Source: an uncultured Eubacterium sp.
GTDB lineage: Bacteria; Bacillota; Clostridia; Lachnospirales; Lachnospiraceae
Reading direction: 5' to 3'
Assembly (NCBI RefSeq): GCF_937958975.1
Contig: NZ_CALGRE010000030.1
Span: 1-29,507 of the forward strand
DNA: 29,507 nt
The first letter of the stretch is position 1, and each line of letters starts with the position of its first letter. The notes under the pieces were generated by a model. That model was given only the letters and a program-made list of their open reading frames with translations. It was not told the DNA's origin and made no database searches. A program made the position numbers and the translations under genes. Shown piece after piece: positions 9,501-15,024 of this stretch.

Positions 9501-10235
9501 GTATTGCTATTGAAGATGGGAAAACCGGTATTGAGAGTTCAGGGTACTACAAAAGGAATCCAAAATAAGAATTTACAGTTGGGAATCAGAACGGAAGATA
9601 AGGTTACAAAAATTGCAAATCTTACTTCAACATCCGGAAGATTTTTATTTGATTATGATTTATTAAAATTAGGAAAGTCAGGAACCTGGTATGATGTGGT
9701 TCTAATAGAAAAAGTATCAGGAGCATATGTGGATGTCTCTACAAAAGCTGTTTATAGTATGGATGTTTCAATTGCATACAAAGATAATATTTACAGATTT
9801 GCCGACTGGGATGGTGATTTGAAAGTTTATTATACAAATACAGCAGAAGAAGAGGCAGAACAGGCGAAGGTTGCGGCAAACTTCTCTAATGTTCAGGCTG
9901 CGATTATATCTTCAAACGGGAAACCGATGTTAAAAGTAAGCGCAAATATCGGGGCATTGAAGAAAACAGATGTAACGCTGAATGTGAGAAGCGCAGATGC
10001 GGTGATTCAGGTGTCAAATCAATCCTCAAGTGAAAAAGCATTTACAGGAATTGTGGACTTGACAAAACTAAAAGTGAAAGGAACCTGGTACGATGTTTAC
10101 TGGAGGGTTGACAGTAAAAACATGGAAATTAATCTTTCGTCTTCTCAGGCAGATATGACATCGAACTTTAAATATAATGGATATTTATATCAGTTTAAGG
10201 AATGGAATTCGCAGCTTAAGGTAGAGTTTGAGTAA
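6549..10235 (+). CDS. 1228-residue membrane-anchored protein with tandem ~120-residue repeats
   Basis: I do not recognise a named family. A basic N-terminus is followed by one hydrophobic segment (about residues 9-33) with no lipobox, so it is either an uncleaved anchor or a signal peptide. Residues 35-330 form a non-repeated beta-rich region ending in a divergent first repeat ('MCEWSINASNLKLESYSL'). After it come seven clear repeats, each with the Trp-Tyr-Asp motif (Trp at 438, 559, 680, 799, 918, 1047, 1180) and a closing motif of the form 'YxFxEWxxQLKVYY'. The spacing is 119-133 residues. The protein stops right after the last such motif. AGGAGG precedes the ATG and overlaps the stop of the GH30 gene. 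The context between two GH30 enzymes suggests an extended surface stalk or a multivalent glycan-binding array. This is inference from position and repeat design only. Confidence 0.85.
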   Translation: MKKQNKKVKIGIISAIAAAVIAAAVVGILFLTGVLGDRKLGSLSTEKYEIVGIDFVSMTQKGIHTYDFNVKLEEKFADSKDIKIYFSKNDTFDKEKSDELNYTKLEDGTFEIDGVTYEPGDYFLYVISGGETGTYPITIPKMSPKTWMNGEIVNIEFEVDGNTSWSSFIDPEGKNVYRSAKKELDDSATALEENIDILTSSFADKKPKAEEPYYYIVFHGKNGRFQYVSAPLFYKASQGKIQAKMYEKNGKPYLELEGTLYAVSEDAERVMKLRVGNFNGDDPTSTFMVDNSYKGGDKTAFKFIVPMDKLKAASNNLCIFLTENGTMCEWSINASNLKLESYSLSCGNAKYGLTDENALKITRMVNAYDEIHASLGTSEGKAILKVNGTLKYGVGGDDYQLVITATDGQQYVAENKVKEGKKFSFAFPLKQLYSTGIWYDIQVKCVNEIAYYDIPSSVADMSEAVIVGENKYEFKEYGGLLKINYTHVKDFSGLKASLVTSGGRPLLSVSGTIAKTKADNLSLAIRTGNTVIRQANTEKKDGNFSSAIDLTQMKEKDAWYDVLIYYADDDTYYDLTTTNADMSQKLTVGKSEYSFKEWEGQLKVNYSDAPVQVQNQKAVIKKIGNSAVLTVTGIAAENASSYKLALRNEDNIVTTVSNQAAGKNILFKVNLSVLPKSGTWYDIIVGHEGFRDSADLSTSAANMKTKVTAGKHVYKFAEWEDQLKVYYDKALTDIKGVTAKIQKSGKKPMLIVKGKMKNASQKFLGIRTEDKTIKVQNSAKGNELYFKFDLTRLSSAETWYDVIIGTNGSNEYRDLTVAAADMEQTLTMNKKVYSFQNWEGALKITFVKVAKDLKNVKAAITKKNGKPVMTITGTMENASSMYLGIRTDGKVIRTENKGKGDKLNFTFDLTKLKSSGTWYDVIIGDKTFTTYRDVTVSSAKMSDSVTYKKKTYKFAEWNRQLKVYFESDTAAGLAKGQSISDVKAVLLLKMGKPVLRVQGTTKGIQNKNLQLGIRTEDKVTKIANLTSTSGRFLFDYDLLKLGKSGTWYDVVLIEKVSGAYVDVSTKAVYSMDVSIAYKDNIYRFADWDGDLKVYYTNTAEEEAEQAKVAANFSNVQAAIISSNGKPMLKVSANIGALKKTDVTLNVRSADAVIQVSNQSSSEKAFTGIVDLTKLKVKGTWYDVYWRVDSKNMEINLSSSQADMTSNFKYNGYLYQFKEWNSQLKVEFE
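7640..10232 (+). repeat. Seven tandem protein-level repeats (WYD / EW..LKV units)
   Basis: The repeats are visible in translation, not as identical DNA, so they are old. Each unit runs from a 'GKPxLxVxG' strand through 'LxIRTxDxV', 'FxFDLTxL', 'SGTWYDV', 'DLTxxxADM' to 'YKFAEWxxQLKVYY'. The TGG codons of the WYD motif start at 7860, 8223, 8586, 8943, 9300, 9687 and 10086. The three units around 8586-9300 are the most alike; the last two are longer by about ten residues. Confidence 0.85.
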
Positions 10236-10247
10236 AAGAGGTTTCAT

Positions 10248-11624
10248 ATGATTAAAGTTATACAGACAGCAAAGGATGAGGGAATCCCTTGGTGTGAAAA
10301 AGAGCAGTTAAAATTTGAAGAAATATACAATTTTAGAGTAGATACGGTAAATGTTAACAGTAGTAAGACTTTCCAAACGCATATGGGATTTGGAGGGGCT
10401 TTTACAGAAGCATCGGCATACACTGTGGCGAATACGAATGAAAAGAACAGAAAAGAAATTGTAAAAGCGTACTTTAATAAGGATGAGGGACTTGCATATA
10501 ATCTCGGAAGAACTACAATCGGTGGATGTGATTTTGCATTAGAACCTTATATGTATGTGAAAGAGGGAGATGACTCTTTGCAGACTTTCCGGATAGAGCG
10601 GGATGATAAGTGGGTTGTTCCTTTTATAAAAGAAGCAGAGAAGGAATATGGTGGACATTTGAGTTTATTATGTTCACCTTGGAGTCCTCCGGCTTTTATG
10701 AAAAATAATAATGATGTAAATCATGGTGGAAAGCTTCTGAAAAAGTATTACAGGACGTGGGCAAAATATATGACAAAATATATTTTGGAAATGAAAAAAA
10801 GGGGAATTGTTTTCTCAATGGTTAGTATTCAAAACGAACCTGAAGCGACACAGGAGTGGGCATCCTGTAGATATGACGCTGCACAGGAGGCAGAGTTTGC
10901 AGTCGATTATTTATATGATGAGTTGCAGGAAGCAGGACTGGCGGAGGATGTTAAGATTGTTATATGGGACCATAATAAAGACCGAATTTACAGAAGAGTA
11001 AAAGAAGTATTGTCTTATAAAAACGCAAAAGATGTCGTATGGGGAATTGCTTATCATTGGTATGTGACGGATAAGTCGGAAAATTTGTCTATGGTACATA
11101 ATGCATTTCCAAATAAGCATCTGCTCTTTACGGAAGGATGTGTGGAACTTATTAATATATCCGGGGGGACGAGTTCTAAAGCCGGAATGGGGGCATGGAA
11201 GCATGGTGAGACATATGGTAGAAATATTATAAACGATTTTAATCACTTTAATGAAGCATGGATTGACTGGAACTTAGTCCTGAATGAGGAGGGGGGACCA
11301 AACTATGTAGGGAATTATTGTGAGGCACCTATATTGATAGACAGAAATACAGAGACCATTGTGTACAACTGGTCGTATTATTATATAGGACATTTCTCAA
11401 GATATATAAAACCGGGAGCAAAGAGGCTGTTGTGTGAAACAGATTCATTGAAAGGAATTTATGCAGTGGCATATAAAAATCCGGAAGGTGAAATTGTTGT
11501 CGTAAGTCAAAATGAGACAGGTAAAAAGAAAAGGATAGCTTTGGTTGTAGATGGCAGGGGAGTAAATACTGAGCTGCCGGCACATTCCATAACAACATTT
11601 ATCATTTCATCATTGAAAGGCTAG
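10248..11624 (+). CDS. Cytosolic glycoside hydrolase, family GH30
   Basis: The protein has 458 residues with no signal peptide or membrane segment, so it should act in the cytosol. GH30 marks are 'GFGGAFTEASAY' (residues 47-58), 'SPWSPPAFMK' (143-152), the acid/base in 'SIQNEP' (Glu197), 'AYHWY' near 268, the nucleophile in 'LLFTE' (Glu296), and 'GGPNYVGNYCEAPI', a stretch usual in the glucosylceramidase-like branch of the family. A C-terminal beta-strand domain ends 'AHSITTFIISS'. The start ATG follows AAGAGG. It lies 12 bases after the repeat protein. It most likely finishes the breakdown of oligosaccharides imported by the ABC system. The substrate could be a beta-1,6-glucan oligosaccharide, another beta-glucoside or a related beta-glycoside. 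Confidence 0.92.
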   Translation: MIKVIQTAKDEGIPWCEKEQLKFEEIYNFRVDTVNVNSSKTFQTHMGFGGAFTEASAYTVANTNEKNRKEIVKAYFNKDEGLAYNLGRTTIGGCDFALEPYMYVKEGDDSLQTFRIERDDKWVVPFIKEAEKEYGGHLSLLCSPWSPPAFMKNNNDVNHGGKLLKKYYRTWAKYMTKYILEMKKRGIVFSMVSIQNEPEATQEWASCRYDAAQEAEFAVDYLYDELQEAGLAEDVKIVIWDHNKDRIYRRVKEVLSYKNAKDVVWGIAYHWYVTDKSENLSMVHNAFPNKHLLFTEGCVELINISGGTSSKAGMGAWKHGETYGRNIINDFNHFNEAWIDWNLVLNEEGGPNYVGNYCEAPILIDRNTETIVYNWSYYYIGHFSRYIKPGAKRLLCETDSLKGIYAVAYKNPEGEIVVVSQNETGKKKRIALVVDGRGVNTELPAHSITTFIISSLKG

Positions 11625-11634
11625 GTATTATTAT

Positions 11635-13317
11635 ATGAAAAATATCACACAAATAAAAAGGATATTAACGATTACACTTTCTGCGATACTTTTTTTTACA
11701 TCTATTTCTATGATAAGTACAAAAGAAGCAAAAGCTGAAGCTGCTTATGAGAAATTAGAAATCGAAGATATGCAGTTAAATAAAGCCAGAATCAAAACAG
11801 GCGCTGAAGATTCCGCAGGAAAGCATGTGGAAGTCTACTGGCAGCAGGATAAACTGGATAGTTTTGATAAGTTGACGGATATTACATTTGCAAGAACTGT
11901 TTTACAGGCTGAGGAGGCAGGAGAATATAATTTACAAATTCATTGTAAAAATGACTCGGGGAGCGGGTCGATTACTTTAAAACTGTTTGTAAACGGAACA
12001 TCATATGATGTGAAGGTTTCAGGGAAGTCTTATACTACAGTAGAAAAAGAAGTAACAATGAAGAAGGGCAAGAATACTGTGGTACTTGCATGGGTAAACT
12101 GGGGATATTTTGATTATATAAATTACCCATCAGAGTTGAAACAGGTAAAAGAGAGTACGGAAACAAAATGGCATGCTTATGAGGCGGCACTTAACGAGAT
12201 TCAATTGGCTCCGACAAGTGGATTTCATAATAATGAAATAACACTTTATACAGCACCTATAGAATATAATTCAGGTGACGAAGAGTGGCAGGGAGCGGTT
12301 ACATTTGAGGGAGTTATTCCCAAGAGTATTAATTCCATAGACCTGCATTATTATGTATCTTCTTATAATAATGGAAAGGCACAGCTGGCAATGTCTGTAA
12401 ACGCCGGAAAAGAAGTAAAACTGGATTTGAGTGGGACGAAGACAAATACGGAATTGACATATTCGATATCAAAGAAAATATTGGAAGATGCAGGTTTTAA
12501 GAGTGGAGAGACAAACAAAATTAAGTTTCGTCAGGCGAGTGCCACAGGTGGAAATGTAGGTCTTTACGATATTGAATTGAGAGAAGATAAAATTGAAGAA
12601 ACTACTGTAGCAGAAGTAAAATCAAGCAGATATGAAGCAGAGGGAGCATATAGCATTGCCGGAGCAAGGATTAAAGTATCAGAAAATGATGATGAAAGCT
12701 GGTCGAAAGGTTCTTATGTAGGAGAATTTACAGAGGCAAAAATCTCTAAGCCTTCAGATATTGATGAGTATTGCTCTAACATAGGTTATATTCAATATAA
12801 AGTAAAGGCAGACAAAGCAGGATACTACAAGGTTGTTTTGGGATATGCTACAGAAAGAGACAATATGATAGTATATGCAACGTCAGGATATGAATGGTCT
12901 AAGGTCACTCTGTCGTCTACAGGCAGCTGGAGTAATGTGGGCGAGGCTTCTACATATATTTATTTGAAGAAAGGAAATAATTATATCTGGGTTACTGGTC
13001 CGGCAAAAGAAAAGGATTGGGTAAATTACGATTATATTGATGTAAAATTTGATGAGAGCGCAAAGATTGATACAAAGAAGACTGTATTACTGTTAGATGA
13101 TAATGTATCTTCGCAAAATTCAAAGATTGTTGATAAAGAAGAGGACACGACAGTATCTGATAATGGTGGGGACTTGGATAATGGGGATAATGAAGGAAAT
13201 ACATCAATGATATCACCTAAAACAGGTATCACAATATTACTTTTTGGTGTAGCTTTAGTTATTTCATTGTTTAGTGCTGGAATTTTATATATGAAAAATA
13301 CCAGAGTTAATAGATGA
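11635..13317 (+). CDS. CBM-like surface protein with SPKTG sortase signal
   Basis: The protein has 560 residues. A signal peptide covers about residues 1-35 (cleavage near 'AKAEA'). Three beta-sandwich regions follow: residues 38-165 with a CBM6/35-like layout ('YEKLEIEDMQ' to 'WGYFDYINY'), a middle region of about 170-315 that I cannot assign, and a second CBM6/35-like region of about 325-475 ('SRYEAEGAYSI' to 'WVNYDYIDVKF'). An Asp/Gly/Asn-rich linker leads to SPKTG at 527-531, a hydrophobic helix and a short basic tail, the layout of a sortase substrate. SPKTG is a known variant of LPxTG in clostridial sortases. No glycosidase catalytic motif is seen. It is likely a wall-linked glycan-capturing protein for the same substrate as the GH30 enzymes. 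The ribosome site is weak (AGGT). Confidence 0.85.
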   Translation: MKNITQIKRILTITLSAILFFTSISMISTKEAKAEAAYEKLEIEDMQLNKARIKTGAEDSAGKHVEVYWQQDKLDSFDKLTDITFARTVLQAEEAGEYNLQIHCKNDSGSGSITLKLFVNGTSYDVKVSGKSYTTVEKEVTMKKGKNTVVLAWVNWGYFDYINYPSELKQVKESTETKWHAYEAALNEIQLAPTSGFHNNEITLYTAPIEYNSGDEEWQGAVTFEGVIPKSINSIDLHYYVSSYNNGKAQLAMSVNAGKEVKLDLSGTKTNTELTYSISKKILEDAGFKSGETNKIKFRQASATGGNVGLYDIELREDKIEETTVAEVKSSRYEAEGAYSIAGARIKVSENDDESWSKGSYVGEFTEAKISKPSDIDEYCSNIGYIQYKVKADKAGYYKVVLGYATERDNMIVYATSGYEWSKVTLSSTGSWSNVGEASTYIYLKKGNNYIWVTGPAKEKDWVNYDYIDVKFDESAKIDTKKTVLLLDDNVSSQNSKIVDKEEDTTVSDNGGDLDNGDNEGNTSMISPKTGITILLFGVALVISLFSAGILYMKNTRVNR

Positions 13318-13340
13318 TTTATTTTTAAAGGAGGAAGTTT

Positions 13341-14732
13341 ATGAGGAGATTAGGTAGAGGAGCAGCAGTCATAATGAGTATGGTTATGGTGGCATCGGGT
13401 GTGACTTTTGTTCATGGTACGACAGAAGCAAAAGAAAACAATATAGTAAGATATGAGGCAGAAAATGCGGAAATATTCGTGAAAGGTTCGGCTACGGATG
13501 ATTACAAGATTGATGAAAGTGAAAATTATTCCGGTGGAAAGGCAGTGGGAAATATGAATACATGGCCGGACGATGGAAGGTCTTACTGCGAAACAAAGGT
13601 TTATGTAAAAGCGGCAGGTACATATTCTATGACAATCGGATATGCGGGAGGAGAAGAGAATCATCCATGTAATATCGATGTGAGAGTGAACGAAGGAGAA
13701 TGGCAGTCTGCATTGGCTTATCCTACAGCAGGCTGGGATACAGTGGGAACAACAACACTGAATATTGAATTGCAGGCAGGAGAAAATGTAATAGATGTGA
13801 CAGGAGCATGCAATATCTGGTATGAAGGAATGGGCTGGGAATGGATTAACCTGGACTATTTTGAATTAGAATATATCGGAGAAAATATTGAAAAAGGTGT
13901 GCGTTATGAGGCAGAGGATGCAATTGAATTTGTAAAAGGCTCAGCTGATAATGATTATAAATTAGAGGAAAATGAAAACTATTCGGGTGGAAAAGCAATT
14001 GGCAAGATGGATACATGGCCGGACAATGGAAGGGCTTATTGTGTGACAAAGGTCAATGCAGATGTTGCCGGAACATATTTAATGACAATCGGATATGCGG
14101 GAGGAGAAGAGAACCATCCATGTAATATTGATGTGAGAATTAATAACGGAGAATGGAAGTCAGTTCTTGCACTGCCGACAGCGGGTTGGGATACAGTAGG
14201 AACAGCAACGCTTAAGATTGAATTGCAGGCTGGAGAAAACACAATCGATGTGACAGGAGCATGTAATATCTGGTATGAAGGAATGGGCTGGGAATGGATT
14301 AATCTGGATTATTTTGAATTAGCAAAAATTGCAGATGAACCGGAGATACCAACAGATGAGACGACAGCTGTCCGGAAAGATGAGACAACCAGTGTGAAAC
14401 CGGAGGAGAAGACAACAGCTCCGAAAGCAACGAAAGCTGCTGTAAAAGCTCCAGGGAGAGCAACAATTAAAAAAGCACAGAACATTAAGGGAAAAAAGGC
14501 AAAAATTTCTCTAAAAAAAGTTGCAAGAGCAAAGGGATATCAGATTCAGTATTCGAGAAATAAGAAAATGAAGAAAGCAAAATCTGTATATTCTAAAAAG
14601 TTAACATATACAGTTAAGAAATTAAAAAAGAAAAAGACGTATTATTTTAGGGCAAGAGCATATGTATTAGACGGTAAGGCTAAAAAATATGGTAAGTGGA
14701 GTAACGTAAAAACGCTAAAGATAAAAAAATAG
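13341..14732 (+). CDS. Secreted protein with duplicated CBM6/35-like domains and Fn3-like C-terminus
   Basis: The protein has 463 residues. A signal peptide covers about 1-32. Two CBM6/35-like domains follow, beginning 'RYEAENAEIFVKG' (residue 37) and 'RYEAEDAIEFVKG' (residue 188), exactly 151 residues apart. Both carry 'GYAGGEENHPCNIDVR', 'PTAGWDTVGT' and an identical 'ACNIWYEGMGWEWINLDYFEL'-type end, rich in aromatic residues as expected for sugar binding. A Thr/Glu/Lys linker (about 333-372) leads to a Lys-rich Fn3-like domain (about 375-463) that resembles the one at 600-850. There is no sorting signal. The product is probably secreted and held on the wall by the basic C-terminal domain, or released. 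AAAGGAGG precedes the ATG. It is the last gene before the strong terminator. Confidence 0.87.
   Translation: MRRLGRGAAVIMSMVMVASGVTFVHGTTEAKENNIVRYEAENAEIFVKGSATDDYKIDESENYSGGKAVGNMNTWPDDGRSYCETKVYVKAAGTYSMTIGYAGGEENHPCNIDVRVNEGEWQSALAYPTAGWDTVGTTTLNIELQAGENVIDVTGACNIWYEGMGWEWINLDYFELEYIGENIEKGVRYEAEDAIEFVKGSADNDYKLEENENYSGGKAIGKMDTWPDNGRAYCVTKVNADVAGTYLMTIGYAGGEENHPCNIDVRINNGEWKSVLALPTAGWDTVGTATLKIELQAGENTIDVTGACNIWYEGMGWEWINLDYFELAKIADEPEIPTDETTAVRKDETTSVKPEEKTTAPKATKAAVKAPGRATIKKAQNIKGKKAKISLKKVARAKGYQIQYSRNKKMKKAKSVYSKKLTYTVKKLKKKKTYYFRARAYVLDGKAKKYGKWSNVKTLKIKK
13449..14325 (+). repeat. Internal tandem duplication of a CBM domain (453-bp period)
   Basis: The two copies start at 13449 and 13902, so the period is 453 bases (151 codons). 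Long parts are still nearly identical in DNA, for example around 13800-13867 and 14253-14320, which points to a fairly recent duplication. The linking stretch between the copies is not duplicated beyond 14325. Confidence 0.9.
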
Positions 14733-14739
14733 AAAGAAA

Positions 14740-14785
14740 AGCGGGAAGGCTGTCACTGATATGTGGCAGTTTTCCTGCTTTTTTT
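14740..14785 (+). terminator. Rho-independent terminator of the glycan operon
   Basis: A stem of about 17 pairs, some of them G-T (14740-14756 with 14763-14779), encloses the loop TGATAT and is followed by a run of T at 14779-14785. It begins eight bases after the stop of the CBM protein. Confidence 0.93.
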
Positions 14786-14815
14786 GAATATTTTCCATTA
14801 ATATCCTGTTCGCTC

Positions 14816-14843
14816 TTGACTAAAAAGAGCTGTATGTTATAAT
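14816..14843 (+). promoter_or_regulatory. Sigma-A promoter of ppdK
   Basis: A -35 box TTGACT (14816-14821) and a perfect -10 box TATAAT (14838-14843) are separated by 16 bases. Transcription should start near 14850, giving a leader of about 175 bases before the ppdK start. Confidence 0.85.
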
Positions 14844-14849
14844 CAATGC

Positions 14850-15009
14850 ATAGGTGCGTCCGCACCCTTTTTCTGCGTGCTTATTGGGGAAGAAAACCTT
14901 GATTTGTACGATTAGAGTAAAGGAAGCGGGACAGCCAAATATGTGAGTGTATGAGCGAATGTAGAGTGCCGTTCTACAGCTCATGACATAAAATAAAAAT
15001 ACTTTTTTT
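14850..15009 (+). promoter_or_regulatory. Structured 5' leader of ppdK
   Basis: The predicted transcript opens with a short hairpin (GGTGC at 14853-14857 with GCACC at 14862-14866) followed by five T. Further on there is a long two-part hairpin: ATGAGC (14951-14956) pairs with GCTCAT (14979-14984), and inside it TGTAGA (14960-14965) pairs with TCTACA (14973-14978), with a three-base bulge. A run of seven T (15003-15009) lies just before the ribosome site, 18 bases after the hairpin. I cannot match this to a named riboswitch. It may protect the mRNA or tune expression of this abundant enzyme. Confidence 0.5.
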
Positions 15010-15024
15010 CAGGAGGAAGAACAG

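Noticed and set aside
10911..11246. Antisense open frame inside the cytosolic GH30 gene
   Set aside because: No ribosome site, unusual composition, and fully within a well-supported gene.
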